From IMG/VR virus record IMGVR_UViG_3300045738_001353, positions 1 to 23,527 of that record: a stretch of 23,527 nucleotides of DNA; one strand, given 5' to 3'. The position numbers and the translations under genes are program-made. Position 1 is the stretch's first letter. Each line of letters opens with the position of its first letter. The DNA comes from a virus. Of this stretch, positions 8,028 to 15,087 are shown one piece after another. Under the pieces are notes generated by a model that ran no database searches, had not been told where the DNA came from, and saw nothing but the letters and a program-made list of their open reading frames with translations.

Positions 8028-8335
8028 GGCGTCACCTCTGGATTGTCCTTTAGATATTTTTTCACGTTGGCGTCGTCGTCCCAGAAATGGGGATCAACCT
8101 CCTGCCACCGCATATAGGTGCGGGCATCGATGACGCCCTCCAGCCTTAACTCGGCCTTCTTGTTGTGCTGATAATTCTTGTAACGACTGAATACACCCTG
8201 GGCGCGTCGTCGGTAGCGATGCTTCTCGGCATCGACATATCTCTTGAACATCCCAGTACCACTAAACGCTGGTTTGGCGGGGCCACAACCCGCCCCGCGC
8301 CCCCCGAACTTGGGGATTAGTATCTGCCCGGCCAC
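8018..8335 (-). CDS. Hypothetical basic protein of the head region
   Basis: A 105-residue protein with a GTG start that overlaps the stop of the upstream gene (TAGTG). It begins with a Gly-rich segment (IPKFGGRGAGCG) and continues with a strongly basic helical region (KRYVDAEKHRYRRRAQGVFS, YKNYQHNKKAELR). The C-terminus is acidic and aromatic (WQEVDPHFWDDDANVKKYLK). No known domain is recognised. It overlaps the adaptor-like gene by ten bases, so both are probably made together. A small head-completion or DNA-contacting virion protein would fit, but this is speculative. Confidence 0.55.
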   Translation of the reverse strand: MAGQILIPKFGGRGAGCGPAKPAFSGTGMFKRYVDAEKHRYRRRAQGVFSRYKNYQHNKKAELRLEGVIDARTYMRWQEVDPHFWDDDANVKKYLKDNPEVTPWR

Positions 8336-8811
8336 TATGATTGGTCGAAACCTAGATCACTCGTAGAAATGACCTTCATAAAGATCGAGATCTTTCCTGT
8401 GTTGGCTTGAGTATTAAGGTCAGGAGCCATCATGCCATCCACAATGAACTTACATTGATAGATATTACTATCCGTAATGCCTACTGACGTTGTGACGTGT
8501 TCGGAGCCGTACAATGTACCACCCGCTAAGCCCGTTCCGGCTGGGCCACCGCCGCCCACCACGGACACGACGATGTGATAGTCAGTATCAGAGGGTACGC
8601 CAACCTCTACGGAGACGTTCTCCGTCGGCCCCCCTATCCTTTCATCGACCCGCACAATAACCACGTTATCAACCGCAGTAGACTCGGTTATTGTAAGCAG
8701 ATCGAACGTCTGGCTTGTGTCAGCATCCGTCAGTTCCTTACCCTCAATCACAAACTGATGGGTAAAGTCCAGCCCGGCCCTCTCTTGATTAGTTAATCGA
8801 TAAACTCTCAT
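8335..8811 (-). CDS. Candidate capsid decoration or head protein
   Basis: A 158-residue, beta-rich protein (VDNVVIVRVDERIGG, VSVEVGVPSDTDYHIVVSVVG) with a Gly-rich loop (GGGGPAGTGLAGG) in the middle. It follows the major capsid gene by 18 bases. AAAAGGAT lies 8-10 bases before its ATG, a reasonable ribosome site and consistent with high expression. Position directly after the major capsid gene and the compact beta composition fit a decoration protein or a head-completion protein. No family is recognised, so the role is inferred from location only. Confidence 0.5.
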   Translation of the reverse strand: MRVYRLTNQERAGLDFTHQFVIEGKELTDADTSQTFDLLTITESTAVDNVVIVRVDERIGGPTENVSVEVGVPSDTDYHIVVSVVGGGGPAGTGLAGGTLYGSEHVTTSVGITDSNIYQCKFIVDGMMAPDLNTQANTGKISIFMKVISTSDLGFDQS

Positions 8812-8829
8812 AATCGTATTATCCTTTTC

Positions 8830-9882
8830 TTATGCGCCGGTTCCTTTGATGTTATCGATAGCCCCTAAACCCTTCGGGTTTTTGCACATCAAGCTATAGA
8901 TAGTTTTGGCGTAGCCGCGAGGCCCGCCACCTTCGTCGTCCAGAGTGACCGCGTGCAACGGCTCCATGTATTGAAGCTGCAACAAGGACAGGTCGAGAAT
9001 CAACCCGGCCTCGGTATTGAACGTGCTTGTTCCCCTGCGATCCAGGAACACCGACGGGATGATATTGACCCGACCAAACGAGGAGTTGAATATTTTCACC
9101 TCCAGGTTGATGGTCTTTTTGGTTATATCATCATTCAGCGTATAACGCTGGGTGTTTGTAGTACCCTCGATCCGCGTGAAGTTGTCGATCACCTCGACCG
9201 CTTCAGGCCCGAACACACCCAAGTAGGTTTTCTTGGCCGAATGAGTCTCAAACAACGACTGCAACACACCGTTAAGTTGTGTTTCAGTCATGTCCGGCGA
9301 ACCTGTCCCGGCCGCGTCTATATCCTGCTCCGCTGGCGTTAGGTATTCCGTCGGAACATTGTCTGGAATCGTGCGATTTTCCAACACCTCGTTACCGAGT
9401 TCCGTCCGCCCGCTGGATGTCCACTTGAACAGTCCACGGGTTTTCCAGGCGTCAGTAGCGTTGCCGGTCTGGCGTTCCTCGTTCGAGCAGATCACACTCT
9501 CAATGTCGCGCTTCATTTCACGAAGCGTTTTCATTTTAGCGTAATCCAATTCATTGGACACCGCTGCGGTATCCACCAACATTTGAACATCCGTCACGCC
9601 AAAATCGCGTGTGGCAATCTGGATATTGTTGCCAAAACGCTGACGCTTGGTTGCTTTGTTAGAAAACGAGTTTATGTCCCTGCCTTCGGGTTGCCCCTGT
9701 ATGCTTGGAACGGCCAACTCATCTGCCAGAACCTCGGTGTAAGTACCCCTTGGCCCTGGCCCTTTACTCATCGCTGAAACCACAGGTGTCTGTTCCGGCT
9801 CCAGGATTGTCAGGATGTCCCTTAAATCCTCGCGGTTGCCACCAGTAGTCCCAGGACTAGCATAACTATTTGCTGCTGCCAT
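8830..9882 (-). CDS. Major capsid protein (SU10 / DUF5309-like)
   Basis: A 350-residue protein. The N-terminal segment NREDLRDILTILEPEQTPVV (residues about 16-35) and the following RGTYTEVLADELAVP are like the SU10 major-capsid family (DUF5309), HK97-fold shell proteins of several podo- and siphoviruses. The C-terminal half (LNGVLQSLFETHSAKKTYLG; KIFNSSFGRVNIIPSVFLDR) has the long strand pattern expected of the A and P domains. It lies 18 bases downstream of the scaffold gene, and AGGAAAG precedes the ATG. Length is normal for the family. The assignment is made by eye from motif and synteny; no alternative fits better. Confidence 0.8.
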   Translation of the reverse strand: MAAANSYASPGTTGGNREDLRDILTILEPEQTPVVSAMSKGPGPRGTYTEVLADELAVPSIQGQPEGRDINSFSNKATKRQRFGNNIQIATRDFGVTDVQMLVDTAAVSNELDYAKMKTLREMKRDIESVICSNEERQTGNATDAWKTRGLFKWTSSGRTELGNEVLENRTIPDNVPTEYLTPAEQDIDAAGTGSPDMTETQLNGVLQSLFETHSAKKTYLGVFGPEAVEVIDNFTRIEGTTNTQRYTLNDDITKKTINLEVKIFNSSFGRVNIIPSVFLDRRGTSTFNTEAGLILDLSLLQLQYMEPLHAVTLDDEGGGPRGYAKTIYSLMCKNPKGLGAIDNIKGTGA

Positions 9883-9900
9883 ATCGTTATATCTTTCCTG

Positions 9901-10986
9901 TTATGCCGCACTTGCGGTGCGACGGGCTTTGAGCAGTTCCATTACCGCATCGGCGCTACCGCCGGAATCGTCCACCCACTTTTCCGCATCAACCACGCTG
10001 GCGCTGGCTCGGCTGCTGGCAGCCGCCAGAGGCGGTGCGCTGGCCGGGCTGGCCACCCTGGTCGGCTCGGTGGGTTTCGCTACCTTCTTGGCCTTTGGTT
10101 TAGGTGCAGAAGCATTCAACGCCCCGTTGTAAGCCTGTAATCCCATGTGAAACACGCCCACCAACTGCTTAAAGTTGGGGAACCGCTTCAATTCCGGCAT
10201 CTCCCGCAGAATATCCTGATATTCCCCGTAGACAGCGCTGGAGGACTTGCCCCAATCAGGAAAATGCTGACCGGCCAACGAATCCATTTGTGAATTGTTT
10301 TCCAGCCACTTCTCCCGTGAGGGGATGTGTTCCTCCAGCATATCGTCAGAGTATTTCAAGATGTTCTCTACTTGCTGCGAGTCGTAGTCCTGAGTCGATC
10401 CGTCAGGGAAATCAAATTCTCCCCCCTCTGGATTCCGAGTGGCCCAGCGCCGCCAATCACGGCATTGCTTGGCCTTCTCTTTTAAGTCCCGCTTGCTCAT
10501 CACGTCCGCCAGCGGATCGCTGGCCATGAGCCGATCGGTTCCCGACTTGTCCAACTGCTCTTGCAGCTTGCGGTTTTCAGCCTGGGACTCGCCCAGCCGT
10601 TCCTCGACATCCTGCCGAGATTCCTCGGCGCGTTTGCGTTGGGCGGTGAGTTTGCCTATCCGTTTGTTGACTGACCCCTGCGTCCTCTCATCCAGCCCGG
10701 CGGATTCCTCGGCTTCATCAGCGTCTTGCGCTTCAGCTTCATCGGTTTCCTCCTCGGCGGGTTGATCCTCTGGCCCTTCCGGTGACTCAACCTCTGGGGT
10801 CGATTCCGTTTTGGGTTCTTCCGTTGCGCCCGCGTCGGTCTGCTCTTGTGTTACCTCGGCGGGTTCATCTTGCTGGGCTTTCTCTCGTTTCTCTTGCAAC
10901 AATTCCCCAAGCCCCTCAAAGGAGATGTTGTCCGCGTCACTTGTGGCCGACGCTTGGCCTACTGGTAGTTCTGCAACTTCACTCAT
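9901..10986 (-). CDS. Scaffolding-type protein
   Basis: A 361-residue protein, very acidic in its first third (residues about 35-100, Glu/Asp/Pro/Thr-rich low complexity). A clear coiled coil follows (about 105-150: RIGKLTAQRKRAEESRQDVE, RKLQEQLDKSG), then a helical central region and an Ala/Pro/Lys-rich linker before a short C-terminal domain. This acidic, helical composition directly upstream of the major capsid gene is the usual signature of a procapsid scaffold. GAGGA lies about nine bases before the ATG. No protease active-site motif is visible, so a protease fusion is unlikely. It is the first gene after the terminator and 10-bp repeats. Confidence 0.75.
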   Translation of the reverse strand: MSEVAELPVGQASATSDADNISFEGLGELLQEKREKAQQDEPAEVTQEQTDAGATEEPKTESTPEVESPEGPEDQPAEEETDEAEAQDADEAEESAGLDERTQGSVNKRIGKLTAQRKRAEESRQDVEERLGESQAENRKLQEQLDKSGTDRLMASDPLADVMSKRDLKEKAKQCRDWRRWATRNPEGGEFDFPDGSTQDYDSQQVENILKYSDDMLEEHIPSREKWLENNSQMDSLAGQHFPDWGKSSSAVYGEYQDILREMPELKRFPNFKQLVGVFHMGLQAYNGALNASAPKPKAKKVAKPTEPTRVASPASAPPLAAASSRASASVVDAEKWVDDSGGSADAVMELLKARRTASAA

Positions 10987-11039
10987 GCTTTTATCCTCGC
11001 AAGTCGGTTAGCAGCGTTTGCTTTGGGCGCACACACAGA

Positions 11040-11075
11040 AAAGCCCGTGTCAATCCGAGGACTAACACGGGCTTT
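11040..11075 (-). terminator. Rho-independent-type terminator
   Basis: AAAGCCCGTGT (11040-11050) pairs perfectly with ACACGGGCTTT (11065-11075): an 11-bp stem with a 14-base loop. On the minus strand the stem ends in GGGCTTTTCT, a short U-run, so it should stop leftward transcription from the terminase block before the scaffold gene. It may act as a partial terminator setting the ratio of early to capsid transcripts. Confidence 0.7.
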
Positions 11076-11095
11076 GCGATTGTCGATAGGGTGAT

Positions 11096-11130
11096 GTACC
11101 TTAAGTACCCTTAAGTACCCTTAAGTACCC
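11096..11130. repeat. Tandem 10-bp repeat, candidate operator
   Basis: Three exact copies of TTAAGTACCC (11101-11130) preceded by a partial copy (GTACC, 11096-11100). The 10-bp period is one helical turn, so a protein could bind all copies on one DNA face. It sits in the only sizeable non-coding gap of the late region, just upstream of the terminator and scaffold gene in the direction of transcription. A regulator site or anti-termination site is plausible. No promoter-like hexamers are clear. Confidence 0.6.
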
Positions 11131-11133
11131 AAA

Positions 11134-11397
11134 TTAGGTAACGTCATCTCTGCTTTCTCCTCCTCTCAAGATGTGTTCCAGGTGGTTTTCCAGGCTCAAA
11201 AGGGCGCTGATGCTGCCCAGGTTGTGCGCGACCAGCCCCGGCTGATCGGCCATAGTCGGGTTGGAGGTGTAGACGATCTGCTCATCCCTCAAGTCACTAA
11301 CGAGCGCCAGCACCGCGTTAAAGCGCGGATCACCCATGAGCGTGCGTAAGTCCTCGTCCCTGGCAACTCTGTCCACCTTGTATTCGTTGATACTCAT
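11134..11397 (-). CDS. Hypothetical phage protein
   Basis: An 87-residue protein of unknown function. It appears mostly helical with a charged N-terminus (MSINEYKVDRVARDEDLRTL) and an amphipathic centre (FNAVLALVSDLRDEQ). The C-terminal part (GLVAHNLGSISALLSLENHL) is hydrophobic but probably too interrupted to be a membrane segment. The ATG shares ATGA with the stop of the upstream zinc-ribbon gene. It is the last gene before the terminator at 11040. Similar-sized helical proteins occur near capsid genes in many phages, but no specific role can be assigned. Confidence 0.55.
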   Translation of the reverse strand: MSINEYKVDRVARDEDLRTLMGDPRFNAVLALVSDLRDEQIVYTSNPTMADQPGLVAHNLGSISALLSLENHLEHILRGGESRDDVT

Positions 11398-11597
11398 AAT
11401 TTCTTGTTGTTTAGTTTTTCCATTCCTGTCCGAAATTCGAGCCAGTTTTCCAAAACCTTTAACTGGCCATTGGCCGCCGCCGACACCTGGCAGCGCTCAC
11501 AACTCATCAACCACAGGGAACCGCGTGGTCGCACCTCAACCACTCCCTTGCAGAACGGGCAGCGGTCAGTCAGGAATTTTTTCTTCTCCTTTGACAT
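11394..11597 (-). CDS. Small zinc-ribbon protein (Lar-like)
   Basis: A 67-residue protein with a CPFC...C..C arrangement (Cys 13, 16, 33, 36). It is followed by a short helix ending VLENWLEFR, comparable to the AIEAWNRR end of the restriction-alleviation Lar-like zinc ribbons often found in phages. The basic start (MSKEKKKFLTDR) is compatible with nucleic-acid contact. It overlaps both neighbours (32 bases with the upstream HTH gene, ATGA with the next). The domain type is clear; a role in blocking restriction is only suggested by the family resemblance, since many members have unknown function. Confidence 0.6.
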   Translation of the reverse strand: MSKEKKKFLTDRCPFCKGVVEVRPRGSLWLMSCERCQVSAAANGQLKVLENWLEFRTGMEKLNNKKL

Positions 11598-11769
11598 TTA
11601 GAAATTTCTTCACGCTCTCGCGTGTGTAATAGCGCCTGCCCGTTTGATTCATGCGAACAACAGCCAGTTGCCCCGAATCCACCATCTCGGAGATTGACCG
11701 TTTGTTAATCCCGGTCAGGCGCTCTACGTCGCCGAGCTTCAACAACAATGGAAGTTCATCAAATATCAT
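11566..11769 (-). CDS. Small helix-turn-helix protein (excisionase/MerR-like)
   Basis: A 67-residue protein. The segment LLKLGDVERLTGINKRSISE (residues about 9-28) is a helix-turn-helix of the excisionase/HTH_17 type, followed by a basic wing-like part (QLAVVRMNQTGRRYYTRESV). Such mini-proteins bind DNA as regulators, recombination directionality factors or terminase-associated factors. It overlaps the upstream gene by 11 bases and the downstream zinc-ribbon gene by 32. No integrase is present in the window, so a regulatory or packaging-related role is more likely than excision. The 10-bp repeats at 11096-11130 are a possible nearby target (inference). Confidence 0.65.
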   Translation of the reverse strand: MIFDELPLLLKLGDVERLTGINKRSISEMVDSGQLAVVRMNQTGRRYYTRESVKKFLNVKGEEKIPD

Positions 11770-11962
11770 TTAATTTGTCCAGGTGTTCCCTTATTTCTTT
11801 TAGCTGCTTATCAACCGATTGTGAGATCCGATCCATCTCCAAGTTCAAGTCAACAGAGTCCGACCACATACTCCGCCAGAATTTGCATTGATCCCGCAAG
11901 GCATCGATCAACTCGTCCTTGGTCTGCATCCGAATCAAAACTGGTTTGCCGTTGTTACTCAC
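11759..11962 (-). CDS. Hypothetical small helical protein
   Basis: A 67-residue protein with a GTG start that shares GTGA with the stop of the upstream gene. The region from about residue 14 to the end (KDELIDALRDQCKFWRSMWS; ISQSVDKQLKEIREHLDKLN) is amphipathic helix and likely coiled coil. There are no cysteine clusters or membrane segments. GGAGGG lies almost against the start codon, too close to act as its ribosome site, so coupled translation from upstream is probable. Unknown function; its placement between terminase and the HTH protein suggests a minor late or regulatory protein. Confidence 0.5.
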   Translation of the reverse strand: MSNNGKPVLIRMQTKDELIDALRDQCKFWRSMWSDSVDLNLEMDRISQSVDKQLKEIREHLDKLNDI

Positions 11963-12693
11963 CCTCCTAGTTCCTCGATTGTTTGTCTAAGCCCCTTGTT
12001 AATATCACACTCCTCCTCCCAGGCTATCTTATACACAACCTGGTGGTCGTGGGTTGTTAAATACTCGATCCTGCTCGCCTGCGAGCGAACCTTCGCCTTC
12101 AACGTCAAGATTCGATCCTCCAGGGAATGTGACAGCCCGATTTTATTCTCCAGCAACTCGTTCCTACATTCCCGTGCCATCACTTTGCGGACGAGTTCAT
12201 CATAATCACCTTGAAGATCACTCAACTTCATCTTGACCTGCCGCGTAGCCTCCCTCGCCCGATCCAGCGCCCCCCAGTTTCGATCCACCTTTGAAAGCTC
12301 ATTGCGGGCCTCGCGGCGCTGCGTCGTCCTCTTTTTCAGTTCCTCCCTTAACTGTTCCCTTTCCGCAGCCCACTTCTCTTTTTCCTCCACCATCTCTCGA
12401 TACTTCCTTTCCCAATGCCGTGCGTCCCGGTTCTTTTTATCCTCCCACCGGCCGCCTTCTCGTTTTTCTGGAACTACAACGCCTCGCCGGGCGGTGCTGG
12501 CAGCACCTCTCAAACCGTTGACGATGTGGTCGTTCACCTTTTCCATTTCATACGCCTTGCCGTCGCCCGCCAACGCCACCCCCATGTGCATGGCGGCACA
12601 TTCAAAACAAAAGTTTCCATCGAGCAAATCCTGGCCCTCTCTCATAGCGTCGGCCCCGCATCCCTCACAAGAAGATAGCGAACACGAGTTCAC
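11959..12693 (-). CDS. Zinc-ribbon and coiled-coil protein next to terminase
   Basis: A 244-residue protein with a GTG start sharing its G with the TAG stop of the large terminase (TAGTG). The N-terminus has Cys at 4, 9, 12, 29 and 32 (CEGCGADAMRE; FCFECAAMH), consistent with a small zinc ribbon. Residues about 80-220 are almost continuously charged and helical (REMVEEKEKWAAEREQLREE and similar), a long coiled coil. The portal gene is expected at this place in most tailed phages, but this protein has neither portal length nor motifs. A DNA-binding packaging accessory or an internal virion protein is conceivable; I do not recognise the family. Confidence 0.6.
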   Translation of the reverse strand: MNSCSLSSCEGCGADAMREGQDLLDGNFCFECAAMHMGVALAGDGKAYEMEKVNDHIVNGLRGAASTARRGVVVPEKREGGRWEDKKNRDARHWERKYREMVEEKEKWAAEREQLREELKKRTTQRREARNELSKVDRNWGALDRAREATRQVKMKLSDLQGDYDELVRKVMARECRNELLENKIGLSHSLEDRILTLKAKVRSQASRIEYLTTHDHQVVYKIAWEEECDINKGLRQTIEELGG

Positions 12694-14351
12694 TACCCAA
12701 ATCTTGACGGCGCGGTGAACCCGCCCGTGGCCATCATGTTCATCTCGTCCACATAATAAATGCCGCGCTTGAACAAGTACCGATCTGGGTCGATGCAGTC
12801 CTTTAGCGCCCCCTTCAAGCCGTCCAGGCCGGTATATTCCGCGTAGGCATAGATGCTCTGCTCACAATCGCTGCTGATAAAAAACTTCGGATGGTTCATG
12901 GCGCTCACCTCTGCGGTTTCCTCATAATCAAACATATCGTTGATGACCGTGATCCCGTCCTCAATGTCGCCCCCCGGCCCGGCGTGCCATATAACACTCT
13001 CACCGATCACGTTCCCATCGGCGTCCCGCTGTTCCTCGTCCATCATAGAGATGATGCTCTGGCCCTGCTTGAGATTGGGAACCTCCGCACCCCCGCCCCT
13101 GGGGTCTATAACGCGCTCAAAGATTTCCTCATCGCCCTCCAACTTCTTGAGCAACTTCTTATAGGAGAGAATGGACATCCCCAGCGGCGTCTGCGCCGGG
13201 CCTGGCTTGCCATCCGGCTTGTCGCTTGGAAACGCCCACTCGCCGTAGGTTTTGCGATCCGGCCACTCCCGGTATAGAAAGACACGATCCAGGTCATCTA
13301 TGATATACCATTTGATGAACCAGTTTTTTGTCCCGCCAGGATCACACGAACAGTAGCGTGTTCCCTTGGTGGGAACGTCCTTCGGCTTGACCACATGGAC
13401 GTTCTCGTTGAATCGCGGGAACGCCTTGCCCTCCAGGCGCTCGGCCCAGCCGTAGGCGCGGATCTTAATTTCCTCGGTGGTCTTGCCGTCGAGCATCTTG
13501 ACGATGTTTTCGTAACCACCAAACGGGTTCCACAAGCTGTGAAAACAGATAATGGCCGCGCTGCGACTGCGAGCCTCCAGGATATAGGGCATCTCGCCCG
13601 GCTTGCAGCCTGGAACATGGATGTTGTCCTGGTCTAGCAACTCGGCCGGGCGACTCTCGACCACGCGGGAGCCAGCCAGATATTCCTTGACCGTCATGGT
13701 ATAGCCCCTGACCGGCGTGAAGGTGATGATGAGTTTTCCGCTGCGCGTCACGATGCGGTAGCGCAACGTCTTAACGAGTTCGTAGCCGATCAACTCGTCG
13801 GCCCAGATCATATCAAGTTCGCCACCCTCAAACACTTTCTCGTCCATGCTATAGTTTAGGAAGCGAGTCCTGGATGAATTTGGCAGGATGAAAACCTGGT
13901 CGGCGAATCCCGCCTTGTCCGTCCACCGGACGTTGGTCGTCTGGCCCTGCTTGCCGATGTTGCGCCATTGCGGCGGCAGATAGCGGCGCACCACCGGCTG
14001 CTGCATTTCTATGGAGGAGGGAAGTGTCGTGTGCAGACACCAGGTATTCGTATATTCATCGCAGGCCATCTTGTTGGCCACGGTGCGAGCGGCGTACTCG
14101 GTCTTGCCGCTCCTGTTACCGCCCAGGATCAGCAACTCGTCGTACTGTTCCAGGAGCCGGTCGGCGTCCGCCCACGGGTCAAGTTTGACGCCGTACTCCA
14201 GCGGATCGTCCTTGGCCAGTTGAATGACGCGCTCGCGCTTCTGGATTTCATGGAGCAGCGCCTCGCTCCCGCGCTGTTCAGCCAGCGCCAACATTTCTTC
14301 CTTGGTATATTCTGCTATGCCGGGATAAGGCGTCTGTTGGAATTCACTCAT
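12693..14351 (-). CDS. terL: Terminase large subunit (packaging ATPase/nuclease)
   Basis: A 552-residue protein. The Walker A motif GGNRSGKT is at 77-84 after LLIL, and the Walker B-like LDMIWADEL at 179-187 has the acidic pair needed for ATP hydrolysis. The C-terminal RNase H-like nuclease domain begins near 333 with YCSCDPGGTKNW (Asp 337 a probable metal ligand). These are the hallmarks of TerL, which docks on the portal, pumps DNA into the procapsid and cuts it. The length is normal. It overlaps the small-subunit gene by eight bases. The portal partner is not encoded in the window. Confidence 0.92.
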   Translation of the reverse strand: MSEFQQTPYPGIAEYTKEEMLALAEQRGSEALLHEIQKRERVIQLAKDDPLEYGVKLDPWADADRLLEQYDELLILGGNRSGKTEYAARTVANKMACDEYTNTWCLHTTLPSSIEMQQPVVRRYLPPQWRNIGKQGQTTNVRWTDKAGFADQVFILPNSSRTRFLNYSMDEKVFEGGELDMIWADELIGYELVKTLRYRIVTRSGKLIITFTPVRGYTMTVKEYLAGSRVVESRPAELLDQDNIHVPGCKPGEMPYILEARSRSAAIICFHSLWNPFGGYENIVKMLDGKTTEEIKIRAYGWAERLEGKAFPRFNENVHVVKPKDVPTKGTRYCSCDPGGTKNWFIKWYIIDDLDRVFLYREWPDRKTYGEWAFPSDKPDGKPGPAQTPLGMSILSYKKLLKKLEGDEEIFERVIDPRGGGAEVPNLKQGQSIISMMDEEQRDADGNVIGESVIWHAGPGGDIEDGITVINDMFDYEETAEVSAMNHPKFFISSDCEQSIYAYAEYTGLDGLKGALKDCIDPDRYLFKRGIYYVDEMNMMATGGFTAPSRFG

Positions 14352-15054
14352 TTGATTCTACCTCGATGGCCTCCGCTTTTTTCTCGGCAAGCTCCTCCTT
14401 GAGCTTGTTTACAAAATCATTCATCTCGTCGGCTGTCGGCTCGACCCTCGCGTTGGCGTGGATCACCGTCGGCATTCCCTCGAACTTGAGCAGATGATCG
14501 GAGGCGATGCCCCAGGCAATCATAATCTTGTCCGGCGAGATTTGCCCTTTTTCCAGCGCCTCAATAAACCGATCCCCAGTCAGGCGGTGGATGTAGCGCG
14601 TTTTTTCGAGCGCACGATGGCGGTAGGAGGACAGGCGGCCGTCCGCGTCGGCGCGGCGCTCCAGCGCGGCCACCGTGTTGCGGCTCACCCGCATCAGGCG
14701 GGCGATGTCGTGGTGCGAGACTTGCGGATCGGCGATGAGATCGAGCATCAACTCAACCTTAACCTTGTCCCGTTCCAGTATCGCGCCGCTGAACTTTGAG
14801 GATTCCCTGACCTTATAGGCCGCCAGGATCGACTTGGTTTGCTCAAGCTGCTGCTCCAACGGGAACATTTCCGCTTGGGATTCTTCCAGCGGGTTCTCGC
14901 TATGCTTGGCCACCGGGGCCAGGCTTTGCTGTTTGTCTGCTATTACTGCCTCCTTACTTAAACTTCTTCTTCTTCTTGTCGCCGTAATTATACGGCGTCT
15001 CCCTGTTGGGATCGCCACCGCGCTTCTCCCAAAAACGCTTGCAACCCGCCTCAA
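14344..15054 (-). CDS. terS: Terminase small subunit-like DNA-binding protein
   Basis: A helical protein with an HTH at VSHHDIARLMRVSRNTVAALERR-like positions (about 113-135), a charged coiled C-terminal part, and placement directly before terL, as expected for the small terminase that recognises phage DNA. The start is uncertain. The longest frame (236 residues) uses TTG at 15052-15054, next to the repeat array, and its first about 37 residues are Arg-rich and unconvincing. A strong AAGGAGG (14949-14955) lies five bases before an in-frame ATA at 14941-14943, with no ATG, GTG or TTG close by. A non-canonical ATA start, giving about 199 residues, is possible. The HTH and position are seen; the function is inferred. 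Confidence 0.72.
   Translation of the reverse strand: MRRVASVFGRSAVAIPTGRRRIITATRRRRSLSKEAVIADKQQSLAPVAKHSENPLEESQAEMFPLEQQLEQTKSILAAYKVRESSKFSGAILERDKVKVELMLDLIADPQVSHHDIARLMRVSRNTVAALERRADADGRLSSYRHRALEKTRYIHRLTGDRFIEALEKGQISPDKIMIAWGIASDHLLKFEGMPTVIHANARVEPTADEMNDFVNKLKEELAEKKAEAIEVESNE
14980..14997 (-). promoter_or_regulatory. Palindrome carrying a TATAAT box before the terminase genes
   Basis: CGCCGTA and TACGGCG form a perfect 7-bp inverted repeat around ATTA. Read on the minus strand it contains TATAAT (14987-14992), the bacterial -10 consensus, about 32 bases before the AAGGAGG at 14949-14955. No good -35 hexamer is found 16-18 bases upstream. A repressor- or activator-controlled late promoter is plausible, with the dyad as operator. 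It could also be just an mRNA hairpin. Confidence 0.45.
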
Positions 15055-15087
15055 TCGACACTTTCAAGCTGCGGGACTCTCGTTCCA

